Shown here one piece after another: positions 44,101-56,079 of a stretch of 64,000 bases of DNA. The position numbers were made by a program, and so were the translations under genes. The notes under the pieces were generated by a model. The model did no database searches. It had not been told where the DNA came from and saw only the letters and a program-made list of their open reading frames with translations. Within the stretch, counting starts at the first letter, position 1. Every line of letters starts with the position of its first letter. Location: contig NC_067197.1 of assembly GCF_000699445.3 (NCBI RefSeq), forward strand, positions 3,478,152 to 3,542,151, read 5' to 3'. The stretch is from Schistosoma haematobium. Taxonomy: Eukaryota; Platyhelminthes; Trematoda; Strigeidida; Schistosomatidae.

Positions 44101-45544
44101 CTTGTGTGAATGGACAGGTAGCCCACCTATATGAGGTTTGCCAAAGTGGTAGGCCCTGTCCTTTACACGTTTTTTATCATTTTGACAGTCCACAAGTGGA
44201 ATGGTCAGCTCCAACTTGCCTTTGTGTTTGGTCCTAGCTTCATATGGCCTATCCGGGTGCATGTGGATTCCAGGTGGCAATCGACGTCTGTTGGCACGAA
44301 ATGCTTATAGAACTGCAGCCGCCATGTGGGAAAATGGGAAGGTTATCTTCATTAGACGAGGTCTAGGATCACCGTTCTTCTTGGCTAGTCTCGTCACATG
44401 CTGAGTCAGTATGTGATTGAGCCTCAAGGACTGCTTGATAAATTTCCATTCCCTGATGTCAGAATTTGATTGAGTAGGGTCTGCATTTTCCGATATACCT
44501 TGCACAATTATGTTTCTTCCGCGGAAGAACTTCTCGCGAGATTCTTTAGGGCTGTTCCGTATGATATTGTGCTCAGAGTACGGTATGACGGGCAGTATTC
44601 TTACGTTCCCATCGGATTTCAGCAAGTGACTTGCTAGCAAGACATCCTCTACGTCGGTAGTATTCTTAAGTGTTACTCGGAGAAGCCTCGGGTGATTTAG
44701 ATGATTAGAATCCTTTCCTCGAGTGAGCCGGGTGACCGTCAAAGGCTCTATTCTAGGAAGTTCGAGCTTCTTGTTCAATTCACCCCAGAGCATCCTGTCG
44801 TTTTTGTCCTGCAGACTGAGAGGAAGATCAGGATTGTCAACGAGGTTCATGATAATGAGAGAATCGTCACGAACTGTTGTTAATTTACCAGGTTTCACGA
44901 TGGGTTCAGGTTTAACAACTTGTTGTTTGGAGGTCAGTGCGCGTTTTTGAGTCTTGGGCTCTTTATTGACCGGACGAACAGTCTTGGCGGTAGACTGTGT
45001 GACCAAATCATCAGTTATTTTCCGTGCAGCAACACTTGGGTTGCTCGGCTTAGGCGGTGATGCCTGGTTCTTTTGGCTCTCTTAACGTGGGTCGAATCAC
45101 CTACAGGGTTTTTGGGAACCACTGTTGTGTTCAGGGACCCTGAGCTGGGAGACCCGATTTTGCCTAGGGAGTCTAATACCGTCGACGTAATGATGGTGCT
45201 GAGCCTCGACACGTCATCATTAGTGTTGATGGATGCTCCATCGATGGTACACCTGTCGACATCCCCACTTTTGTATCCGTCGCACGCTCATGTTTGTCTA
45301 CAGGTTTTTACTATCGTTATCCAAGTTAACTGACAACTTATTCCGAAGACCTGTCAGTAGGAAAATGATGTTACTCAGCAAGACTACAGCATTCGTGCTG
45401 CACGTGACAAATACCCACTTTTGGTCTGACTTGCTGAGTCTGTTGTAAGCAGTTGCTGTCAGATCTGTGCATGCTTCGTGGAACCAATATTTGCAGTTGT
45501 CGCACTGCATGCCAGTTGTGACAGCAAAACGGCATCCCGAACTA
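41165..45544 (-). mobile_element. CR1-type LINE, nearly full length, PHD ORF1 plus EN-RT
   Basis: On the minus strand from right to left: PHD-like finger (45298-45564, SGCRFAVTTGMQCDNC, WFHEACTDLT, WVFVTC), the rest of ORF1 (45015-45212 and 44305-45006), AP-endonuclease (43699-44280 and 42352-43689 with LGDFNLPRVNF, GKSDHAVIAF) and RT ([58 protein letters not shown]) ending at 41445. One in-frame stop at 43699-43701 splits the endonuclease, and a frameshift lies near 42180. The 5' end abuts a + strand CR1 piece at 45545. Confidence 0.9.
45298..45544 (-). pseudogene. CR1 ORF1 start: PHD-like zinc finger
   Basis: The minus strand gives CSSGC, MQCDNC, WFHEAC and WVFVTC, the C-C-C-C-H-C order of a PHD finger. 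The reading frame runs back into the neighbouring CR1 piece and has no proper ATG, so the real start is lost at the junction. PHD fingers in CR1-type ORF1 proteins are known; binding target unknown here. Confidence 0.65.
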
Positions 45545-45688
45545 CAAAGATGATATACAGGCACTGCAGGAGGATCTGACTCGACTTCAAAGTTGGGCAG
45601 GCGACAACGGACTTACCTTCAACACTTCAAAGTGTAAAGTAGTCCATCAGCGACATGTTATAGACTACAGTTACAACTTAAGTGACTC

Positions 45689-46104
45689 TGTAGAACTATG
45701 GTCTACTATGATATTAGTACTGCTCTAATAATAGACCTAATCCTAAGTTTGTAGATTTGTCATGATATAACTGCCTAATCTATAAGATCTTACGTGGAAG
45801 TCACACCATCGACTACACCAACTCACTGTATCGTATCAATTACCAATACATGATGTAGAACAAGGTTAGGCTAGAGAAAGAACAATATATTTAATATGAA
45901 TAGAAGATATAAAGTAACATTGAGATGGACCACGCCTGCATGGCCGAGCCATGCCATACGATCAACTCCAGTCCATTCAATTCATTGTTCGCGCCTTCTC
46001 CATCGTTAGGTATTTCTCCGCGTTAAATATTGAATATCTATTTCCTGAGTAGTCTCGTGTTCACAGCTTTGTGGATTGTGTGGCTATTGTCCAATGCCAC
46101 TACA
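45689..46104 (-). repeat. LTR, left copy (416 bp)
   Basis: Starts TGTAGAACTATGG and ends CCAATGCCACTACA. Identical to 48929-49344. Confidence 0.9.
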
Positions 46105-48928
46105 CTACTCTCCCACCAGAATCAACGTGATGTTGGTTCGAGACCAAATTGGATGGGATCGTCGCGCGCCGGAGGTTACCAAGGATAATAAAGATCCTCC
46201 GGGTATTGATAAGCTGAAAGATAAATCAAAAGAAAGCGGCAGCATCTGGTCGGGAAATACATGTAATAATTTTAAAATATCTGCCTTCATGCTTAAAATG
46301 CTTGAAATGAAAATTTGGGTGAAGATTATTTGAGCTATAAAAAATGGGGTTACAATAATAATAATAATAAAACGATGCGTGTTAATAGCCGTTGGTTAAT
46401 AACTTAACGTACAGGTAGTAAGTATATTGTGTTTAGAAATATTAAAGTAATGAATATTGTAGAAATGTTAATATTGGTATTAGTTTTGGTTTAAATTATG
46501 AAATCAAATAACGATTATGCCGGTAAGTTGTCCATATAAGTTGAATTCCAATTGCATCTGTATTAGTAGGCTAACTGAAGGAACAAAAGTATACCGTGGA
46601 GAAGAATTCCAACTAGTGTTCCTGTTAGTTTGATACGGTTTATTTAGTTACGGGGAGACTTACTCAACCTCATTTTTACTTGACCGTGATAGAATTTAGT
46701 AAGACTACTAATATACATGAATGGTTATCAAAACAAAATTTAAATACATGGGTGATAATTCTATGAATTTTGGACAGATAGCTAGGAACAAATCGTTAAA
46801 CATGAGTGTATTCGTAAGAGACATGCTCTAGACTCAATGTTCTGATCTGCAGAAGACTATTTATTTATATTTATACTTGCTGGCTGATTGGGCATACAAG
46901 TTAGTTGCAAGTATGCAGTTTATCATAAGGCGGAATACGATTAAATTGAGATATAGTGGTTATAAGTTATTAAAATCAGTTAGGCCTGTGTCATATTACG
47001 AAGTGATGTGGTACTGCAAGATGTATTTAGCTAAATAAGTTTTTACAAGATGATTAATAGTGAGTGGTACTCGTGTGATTATCAGAGAGAACATAAGTTG
47101 TAACCAGGGGGAGTACACTCCCAACTCATGTCTATGATAATGGCTTGAACCTTAGTCAGTGTTGAGGTAAATTCGACATTGATGTTTTTGCAGTTTGCAG
47201 GAGATTTGCTCGACTGCTTATACTGATTATTTGCATGCATGATTGTGTCGCTAAACCATCAATTAGACTGACAAGGTTTTGAGATATTTACTGAATGAGC
47301 AACTGATAGAGAAACCTACTGTAATCATCTGTAGTGAATGAAGATAAAAGAAAAACAACACTAGTGATAATGATAAGTCAATTTGTTGACCGATTTCGTT
47401 AATAGTTTCATTAATTTTATCAATCATATTACGTGATTGTCAAGTCATGACAATGCTTTATGACGATATCCTGAAACTATAATGTTTAAACTAGTTATAG
47501 TGTTGAATGAGGATTAGCCAGTGGAAAAATAGGTATTGTTGCTTTAGGTGATTCGAAATCATCAGAAATTTATAACGTTAAAGAATCCGAGACGCCTAAT
47601 TTAATTATAACTTTCAGTTCAGGAAGATTCGTGTAGTGTTAATTCTAGTAGGCTACGGAGTTTTGATTTCAAACGTTTGTTTAGCCAACAGCTACCTAGG
47701 GATTTAGTTATTTCACTAGTGCAGTTGATAGTACCTAAATTTTTAATCTCATTACCTAAACTATGTTCGCATTTTAGGCTGCTACTATGATAAACCAATC
47801 CATACACCCAAATACGATTAGCAGCAACCATTATGATGGATTTATCGATAAATGTTAAAGGTGATTCAAATGATTTCTAAATTTAGAAGACATGAAGATA
47901 TAGTGCAACGCATGTACGGGCCAGGTTAACATGCAGGTTGTTGACGTATATGACAATTTGAAAATAATGAACATGATCAGAAAGATAATTTTAAAGTTAA
48001 GACTGCTTATGAAACTTCAGGCAGGAATATGACGCGTTATAAACATTCCGTAAGATGTTAATGCATTTAGCCTAGGGACAATTACAAATATATGGCAAAA
48101 GCAACTAGAAAACATATACATGTTAGGTACAAAAAAAAATCATCCAGTAAAATAGTTGAACTCGCCTGGGTTATTTTTAAAAATTAGATTCAGTGGACGA
48201 CATATATAACGCCATTTGTGAGTAGTAATGATCCAAAAGCATCCAGAATAATACATGCAGTATGGCAATTAAATCCAGGGTGCCTGATGCTGTTGACGTT
48301 TTTGGGACTCACTCTGATCAGAACAACTGAAGGAATCCAGATAATTGTGTGTGTGCCATTGAATCAGCCATCTAAAATGACCTTATGATTGCAGAAAACT
48401 TATGGCTGAAACTCACCGTATGTTTTTAGAGAAGTGTCATCATTGTTGTTTGGCAATGGAACTCGAAAATTTGAAATTAGGCAGGCAGTGGTCGGAAGAA
48501 AAGATATTACAGGATAGTGTATAGTTTAAAACAGGATGAGGTAATAAGATAAGGAACACTGTATATTAGATCCAGGTAACTATTTAGTCCTTGCTCCATT
48601 GTTAGCCAATGTATATTTGCGTTATTTACTGGTCATATTTGCTAGAGCTTGATGCTTAAACAAGCCTATGTCGCTAAAGCATGTAAACGCTATTAAAGCT
48701 TGTTAACGAACCATCAAAGCTAATTAGTTAATATAGACGACCAGTTTTTATTATCGAATGAGCTAGTAAGTTATGTGAACTAATAGATATAACATTACGA
48801 TAATATATGTGACCATTAATCAAAGGACTATTAGAATAGTGGGTTTACAAAAATTAAATCCGATTGAGGTTAAGGTGGAAATAAGGATTAACAATATTAG
48901 GTTGCGTTTCTTTAGTTGGGCTCACCAA
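46105..48928. other. Interior of the LTR element, non-coding
   Basis: Only short frames are present, the longest about 85 residues with no recognised motif, plus an AATAAT run near 46355. A T-rich, A-rich stretch with no sign of decayed pol. Nothing else seen. Confidence 0.6.
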
Positions 48929-49344
48929 TGTAGAACTATGGTCTACTATGATATTAGTACTGCTCTAATAATAGACCTAATCCTAAGTTTGTAGATTTGT
49001 CATGATATAACTGCCTAATCTATAAGATCTTACGTGGAAGTCACACCATCGACTACACCAACTCACTGTATCGTATCAATTACCAATACATGATGTAGAA
49101 CAAGGTTAGGCTAGAGAAAGAACAATATATTTAATATGAATAGAAGATATAAAGTAACATTGAGATGGACCACGCCTGCATGGCCGAGCCATGCCATACG
49201 ATCAACTCCAGTCCATTCAATTCATTGTTCGCGCCTTCTCCATCGTTAGGTATTTCTCCGCGTTAAATATTGAATATCTATTTCCTGAGTAGTCTCGTGT
49301 TCACAGCTTTGTGGATTGTGTGGCTATTGTCCAATGCCACTACA
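48929..49344 (-). repeat. LTR, right copy (416 bp)
   Basis: Identical to 45689-46104; the offset is exactly 3240 bases throughout. Confidence 0.9.
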
Positions 49345-49975
49345 ACTCCTCTCTAGAAGTATCCTGAGTCGAAAAAGATTTAGGAGTCCTCTCACCCTGT
49401 GATTTGAAGTCCTACGCTAACTGTGACAGAAATCCCTTTCGAGCAAACCTTGTACTGACGATATTGCAGCACATTCTTGGCCAGTGTGACAGAAGAACTT
49501 TCCACATAATCTTCAACAGTTTTATCCGATCCCATTTACAGTACGGAAACATAGTATTTCCTCCCTGACTCCAAAAGGATAAGGACACTCTGGAGCGTAT
49601 CCGACGGCGAGCCAGGAAATCAGTTCGAGGACTCAAATTCAAACCTTATGAAGAGCGCTTCCAATCACTTGACCTTCTACCCATTAGAATATAGGCGTCT
49701 TAGAGGTGACTTTCTGATGGCTTACAGTATCCTCAACACTTTTGGACATCCCCCTAAACATCTACTTAGGCTTAGTCCCAATACAAACCTAAGGGGTAAC
49801 ACCCAGAAACTGAAGACACAATAGAGCAGAACGGACTGCAGACACAACCTCTACTCCTTAAGAGTTGTCAAATGCTGGAATTCACTGCCTACTGAACTAG
49901 TGTAAGCGACTCCCTAGGAGTCCTTTAAGAGGAAACTCGACCTATTCTTTAGGACCAGGGACAACATCTTGTAAT

Positions 49976-50764
49976 AATAATTATAATAATTTATTCTCAA
50001 ATAACAGTTGTTACACGAATCATGCCAGTTTACAGGCAAAATCAAATTTCTACAAATGATACAATATCCACTGTAGTGAATTTCTCAGCAGGGTTGATAA
50101 TTTATAAAATATGAAATGTAAATGGTTATTGTCAGTGTAACATTTGGCGCGCTTCATGATAGTGGCGCTGCGACGTGCAACTGATGGTCAGGGATAGTTC
50201 CATTGAAGGTGTGAGCTTCTAGAAATTGCAATCTTATATCGCTTTTCAATATCTGAGGTGGTTCAGCAAGGAGCAGAGAGTGTGGAATTATATGCAGTTA
50301 TAAAATATAAAGCTAAAAACAGTATTGTGGTAGACAGTTGGCTATCTCCATTTTTATTGAAGCTATTGGAGCCTTTTTGTCTGTATATCAGTTTTTTATA
50401 GATTTTATAGGGTCTTCAGTAGACTTCGTGTATCAGTAAATTGTGTAGTTCGCTTGTAATAGGATTACTGGGTAGGAAGTAAAACCAATTCAACGTTCTA
50501 AACACGATTTAATAAGGTATTTTGCATGATAAATCAGCATCAATACCATAAGTTCGTGATATCCCGCTTGACCATAAGGAGTCGCAATTAAACAAAATGT
50601 GCTGCCCTACAGACATGGGCGGATTGAAGTTATCTCCTCACCATCATGTTTGCTGGTCAGTAACGCCACCCTCCCTCCTTTTGCGATTTTAGGCTCTCTT
50701 ACGTTTGTGGTTAGTATGAATACTGCTTTAATCAAAGCCCATGGTTGAGATACACTTAGTTAAT
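49976..50764. other. Intergenic, no feature identified
   Basis: No open frame with support. Unknown sequence between two CR1 copies. Confidence 0.4.
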
Positions 50765-50840
50765 TTCACTTTATCTAAGGCTACGGGATGTCCTAGTTGG
50801 TTCCTCCAGGGCTCAGTACTAGGACCCCTTCTTCAGTCTT
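50765..50840 (+). mobile_element. CR1-type LINE scrap
   Basis: The + strand translates to [12 protein letters not shown], the RT block just before the catalytic motif. Only about 75 bp. Directly left of the next, minus-strand CR1. Confidence 0.5.
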
Positions 50841-50873
50841 CAGTAATAAGGATAGTAGGTTGATGAACCTGTG

Positions 50874-53195
50874 TTAATCCTGACACATTGCTTTCCAGTG
50901 AAGGTCCAGCTTTTCCTTGAAAGTATTCACTGATGGGGCTGATACCACTTGTTCGGGTAAGGCGTTCCAATGATTGACTACTCGATGAGAAAAACGGGAT
51001 CCCACTTTAAGTTTATTAGATCGTGGTTTATGAACCTTCTTGCTATAACCTCGGAGAATATTAGTGCTGTAGGGAGTAAAAAGATAAGACATATTAACAC
51101 CCAAATCATAATTAAAGATACGAAATGCCAGTATAAGGTCACCTCGTGTCCTACGATACGACAAGGGGAAAAGATTTAGGCGTTTTAAGCGCTCATTGTA
51201 AGGGAGTCTAGAAAGACCCTTCACTAATTTCGTTCCCACACGCTGGACACGCTCAAGTGAGTTAGTATCATTTACCAGACACAGGCTAGCTGCTTGGATA
51301 CAGTATTCTAAATGTGGTCTAATATATATGGGATATAAAATTCGAAACGTTTCCTCGTCAAAAGACTTGAACGCTCGGCGAAGTGACCATAACGCACGAA
51401 AACCTTTGACAGCGGCTGCTTTGCAATGCGCAGTTGTTTTTAAATCATGACTCAATATTACTCCTAAGTCCTTATGCTCTTGAACGCATGGAAGAGGTTT
51501 ACCCTCAATAGTGTAATGGCAACTACTACCGTGACCGATGTGCATTACCACACTCTTCCTAGCATTGATTTCTAAGCCCCACTCTCGGGCCCATCTAACT
51601 AAATCGTCCAAGTCAGCTTGAAGATCCACATGATCAGCCGCACTTTTTATTGTTCTCCAGATTTTTACGTCATCCGCAAACAATAATGTCGACGACCTAA
51701 GTAACAGTGGTAACTCATTAACGTAGAGAAGGAAGAGCAGGGGGCCTAAGATGGTGCCTTGGGGTACACCACTTCTGACCGGCTTCCAATCGGATAGCGT
51801 TCGATTGACCCTAACTCTCTGTCTGCGGTCACATAAGAAATTTCCTATCCACTCCTGTACAGAACCTATTATTCCGAAGCTCGTGAGCTTCTGCAAAAGA
51901 CCTACGTGTGAAACCTTGTCAAACGCTTTGCTAAAATCTATGAATATCACGTCGACAGACAGACCGTTACCTAGGGCTGCTGTCTAATCCTCCCTCGCAA
52001 TAAGCAAGTTAGTCAAGCATGAACGCTTGTTACGAAATCCGTGTTGCTCAGGAGCTAACAGATTGTGTAAATCTATGAGGCTTAGCAACCTAACCCGAAT
52101 TATCTTTTCGAGTAACTTAACGACTATGCTAGTTAGACAGACAGGCCGGTAGTTAAATACAATCTGTCTCTGACCGTCCTTAAATATAGAGCTGACTACA
52201 GCGTCCTTCCAATCTCTAGGGAGTTGAGCGAGTGAGAGGGAAATGTTGAAGAGTGTCATAAGCGGTTTTGAAATGATGTTCGCAAGAGATGACAGCAACA
52301 GTGGATGTAACCCGTCCCCTGAAACCTCTTCTGGTAGTACATTCCTTACCACAGACTCCACTAACTGCAGGTCATGTGCATGTCTTCTAGCAGGGTCGTT
52401 GTCTTTCGACTCCTCTAGATTCCAAATAATTAAGCTAGGAAGGGGTTTAGCTTCATTTGAAACTGTGTTCACAGCTTTCGACCGTGACGTTAGATCCTGT
52501 ATTTTAACTACTGGTATCTTACGATTAGTTTTTATTTTAACAGAGTCCTGGGAGTCAAGCGAATGACTCACAACAATGTCAGACGAAGCTTTACTATGGG
52601 ACTTTGGCGGATTGGTCTGAGAGTCCACCAAGGACTTACCAAGTAAATAGTCATTAGTTTTAGCTATCTTTCCTACTCTTCTGCGTTTTCGCGTCATCCA
52701 TTTTCCATCAGTCGAAACGTCTACATTAGCACAACTCGGGACAGTAATTGTTTTATCTGGGTCACCGGTTGCTGCTGTAGCAATATGGCCACCAACGTCT
52801 AATGACGTGTCACTCACTGATCGTTTCGGGGTTGAACGTTTAACTGCGGGTTGCACAGGCAGATGTCTGGCTTGCGCCGCGATAGCACTTACGACACTAA
52901 CGCAATCTTCGCCATCAGTACCAATGTTATCAGTACAGCCCTCATCAACCTTCTTATTAGCCAACACCAGGAGACTAATTGCTTCCTGGATAAGCAAAGC
53001 TTTGCTGGAGCAACAAAAACTACAAAGCCAATGAGAGTTGGGCTTTGAACACCTTTTATATGCAGTGGGGCTTAGTCGGGTGCACATCTTATGGAACCAC
53101 TTATTACACTCATAACATTGCATCCCTTCATCCACGGGAAATAAGCAGTATGGTTGTCCACATTTATGAGCAGACCTAGCCATCTTGAAAATCAA
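50874..53195 (-). mobile_element. CR1-type LINE with PHD ORF1 fused to RT, endonuclease missing
   Basis: One minus-strand frame of 774 codons with a single TAG (51984-51986). N-terminal part (from 53195): PHD-like finger CGQPYCLFPVDEGMQC, WFHKMC, WLCSFC, then a basic Ser-rich middle and the ORF1 text LIIWNLEESKDNDPARRHAH and QLVESVVRNVLPEEV. With no break this passes into RT: SGDGLHPLLLSSLANIIS, YRPVCLTSIVVKLLEKII, APEQHGFRNKRSCLTN. After the TAG it goes on with VIFIDFSKAFDKVSHVG, VPQGTILGPLLFLLYVNEL and [13 protein letters not shown] to the C-terminus at 50874. The AP-endonuclease present in the 41165-45544 relative is completely absent. Confidence 0.88.
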
Positions 53196-53454
53196 CTAGA
53201 ACGGTGACAAAAACAGTATATGTAAAAGGATTTTCAAACCTTAACTAAATAAACCAAGTAAAAGTCGACCAAATATGCCTCGATGCAATAAATACACAGA
53301 AGCAAAATCGAAAAACTCAATAAAATATCACTTTAACTGGGGTAGATGCAATTAAAGTGTAAACAGTAGTTTTGATGCGTAATTTACGATCAAAACAGTT
53401 AATTAACTCAACGAGAAAAAATACCACTGTCCTTTTAAATAGAGCGCGTTTATA

Positions 53455-53640
53455 CTGGGCAGAGGGCGTTTATATAAATGATCTTCCACAACAGGTATCG
53501 TCAGACTTATTACTCTAGTACTTAAGAGTTGTAAAATGCTGGAATTCACTGTCGACTGAACTAGTCCAAGCGACTTCACTGGAGCGGAAACCCGAATTTC
53601 CCAAAAGACTAACGATAACATCTTATTATGACTTACCAAT
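53455..53640 (+). mobile_element. CR1-type LINE scrap, rearranged
   Basis: The + strand has [17 protein letters not shown] text at 53470-53515, joined to CR1 3'-end sequence (TGCTGGAATTCACTG) that matches 49870-49900. Internal deletion between. Confidence 0.55.
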
Positions 53641-54041
53641 TTCATTTTTTTCGTCCAGTATCTTTAAAATACCAAGATTTCCATCTGGAGGTTTACGTGA
53701 TCCACTGGTACTTCACACAGAGAACCTATAAGCGAAAGCTTTTTCTATTCCGTTCACAGCCATCTGAACTATTTAAACCATTCCTTTCTGTTTTACATGC
53801 TTTGAAAGAAGAAGAGTTAGCCTCGCATGCAATGAACCTACAAGATGACTCATAAGATCATTTTGTAAACTAGCCTTACTTTCTGTACATAACCCGCGAA
53901 TTTTAATTTTCAAATAGACGACTGATGGCTTCCATCCATGTTCTCTCTCTTGGTGTGAAGTTCTCGATTAAGATTGTGTGTGTGTGTGGTTTCAGGTATT
54001 CTTTGTCTTTCAGTGACTGATGATTTCACGTGTTGCAGTTG

Positions 54042-55973
54042 GGTGTAAACGCGTTCGTTAATTCATTATTAGGTATGTGACCACTTATTTCAAAATGTAG
54101 CCATATAGTAATCATGAAGCCTCTGGAGAAAGTAAAAACAATTTTTATACGACTATATATTCACAAGTAAAAGAGATAAAATCAAAATTAATAAAATTCG
54201 AAGAAAAACGTTTCTACGTAAGTGGTACGTTGTCTTATTATTAATAATAGTGTGGAAGATGATCTCTTCGGTGTGTTCCTTAGAAACATGGAACGGTCAA
54301 GTCCAAAGCTTCTGAAGACGGCCTTCGATGCTGCTTCACAGTTCGAAATTGTGAGGAAAATATGTAATGAGCGTCACAAAGTTATCTGTGATAATAAATA
54401 TTAAAGCGCTTGGGGTTAATAAAGGTTCAGAGAAAAGTTCAGTATGGATGATCAGCGCTTTTTACTTTTGTCTACCGTATACTTCGTATGCAATCAATTG
54501 TATTGATCCTATCTACTAAAATCGGGATTGTTCGCTTTTCATTTGCCGAGTGGTCGTCTTTTAAATACTGCATTTGAAAAACTTTGGTATTTTAACTACA
54601 TAATGAGGTCAGTTTCAGCGTTTTTAATCTGAGGAAACATCAGGATACCTTGATTTGAACGTCATATTCTTATTGTGACTCATTCGACAAATAACATAAC
54701 AAATATCAATCCGCAGCGTTCAAGCTGTTTTTATTGTTGAGAGATCGAAGATAAATGCATGCAAATTATTGCGTAAACTGATGATGGAACTTGTGATAGA
54801 TTCATGAGAATATGTGTATAGAATTTTGAAAAAATTGTCTATCTGGGGAGGCATAAGACTAATGAAACGAGTGAACTAATAAAAAGCTTGAGCGGATAAT
54901 ATGAATAAAAAAGTTAGTAATAACAGTAATGCAAATCAAATAACAAGAGGATACAGGAGTAGTACGGCGTTGAGTCGCGGTTGATTATGATCACCACTAC
55001 AAGAGGACTACATGCCGGTTAATAGATAAGATATCAGAAGGAAGTTGATATCTGTAGTCGAGATGTATTTGTTGACGATCTCGTGATATCAAAAGAATAC
55101 CGAGATCGTGACAGGTTATAAGTGTGGTTACTGAGCGTAACCGAGTTCGTGAAAGGTCACAATCAACAGTTGAACAAACAAGTACTGTAGAACAATCACT
55201 GGTACAATTGGTTATATTATTAATCTCTCGATAAAAGTAGGTCCCTACACAGGTTTGGGTGAGTTTGGTGGGAGGACTTTTGTGCCCACTGCCCTTAAGA
55301 TGCTTGATAACTGGATAAGGATAAGACTTGAAAGTTTCATTAAAACTCTTTGTTCAGCACTGCAAGCTGAGCTCTTATCGCTTTCATATTCCATATGCGA
55401 CAGTGATAAATTTCCGATAGGTTTATCCAATCTTTAACTTGGTTACAGTAAACCGCACTTGGAAACTAAACAGTGAACTTGTAGCGGTGAATGAATATCC
55501 ATGATAAATGGCGCTGCAACGATTTGACATTGGTCATATCCTCACCAATTTAACTGGATGCACTAGCCCAAGACACCCAGTCACACATCTGCACCAGATT
55601 GGGAGTGGGTGCTTCTCGCTCCGCAGCCCTTGCAACCACAAACCAGCTTAGATCAAACGCTTTCCAACACAAGGACGTGCTTTCAAATCTAGCTGCGAAC
55701 TCATTTATTCCTGAATTTTGAATTGACTGGGTTGAAATCCTTCAATTACCAAGGTGCTGCAGATAAAAGCGTTAACAAGCGCCGAACATCTGTGGTATAC
55801 TAAAGCTTGTTGGGTCGTTTGGCGTGGGTAATAAATTTCTAGAATGAATGTGGAAATAGTAGAACCTGAATCCTTACTTTTATTTGCAGTACGCAGCACG
55901 CGTTTATATGAAACATGGCGTCAATTGAAATATTGATTTACTTGTAAATCTTCTTAGTTTAGCTATTCAACAA
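54042..55973. repeat. Unidentified repeat of about 1.7 kb, right copy, inverted
   Basis: Mirror copy of 38030-41090. The + strand at 54222-54404 reads LRNMERSSPKLLKTAFDAAS and FEIVRKICNERHKVICDNKY. An insert of about 290 bp at 54960-55250 is absent from the left copy and appears flanked by ACAGG. The outer edge 55973 corresponds to 38030. Confidence 0.65.
54960..55250. mobile_element. Insertion of about 290 bp in the repeat, ACAGG flanks
   Basis: Missing from the left copy of the repeat, where the flanking sequence is continuous. ACAGG stands on both sides. Its minus-strand end starts TGTAGGGACC, which recalls a solo LTR, but TG...CA ends could not be fixed. Confidence 0.45.
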
Positions 55974-56079
55974 TTATTTCTTTTAAAACAGCAGTCAAAT
56001 GTAGCCTTTACCTAATTAAAAGTTTGAAATGATTTCCAAATATGATTTTAATTGTAAAACCGTATACGTTGTTTGGGAT

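Larger units (their letters stand above)
45689..49344 (-). mobile_element. Young LTR retrotransposon, no coding region found
   Basis: Two LTRs of 416 bp, identical base for base, enclose 2824 bp. ACTC is duplicated at 45685-45688 and 49345-49348. Orientation is inferred as minus: next to the right LTR the minus strand reads TTGGTGAGCCCAAC, a tRNA primer-site-like TGG start, and next to the left LTR it reads GGTGGGAGAGTAG, purine-rich. The interior has no gag, protease, RT or integrase motif in any long frame, so it is probably non-autonomous and moved by another element's proteins. Confidence 0.88.
45545..49975 (+). mobile_element. CR1-type LINE 3' part, split by LTR element
   Basis: The + strand RT segment [17 protein letters not shown] is at 45560-45688 and continues at 49349-49975 (decayed VEKDLGVL, then C-terminus and 3' end). 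The LTR element 45689-49344 sits between, and ACTC occurs on both sides. It ends in TAATAATAATTATAATAATT. Related to the minus-strand copy at 41165-45544. Confidence 0.85.

Noticed and set aside
46076..46333. Frame beside the left LTR as a gag remnant
   Set aside because: No nucleocapsid or protease motif, and the opposite strand is equally open; kept as non-coding.
41165..49975. Single CR1 with a twin-priming inversion
   Set aside because: Both halves carry their own RT C-terminus and 3' end, so they are two elements and not one inverted copy.
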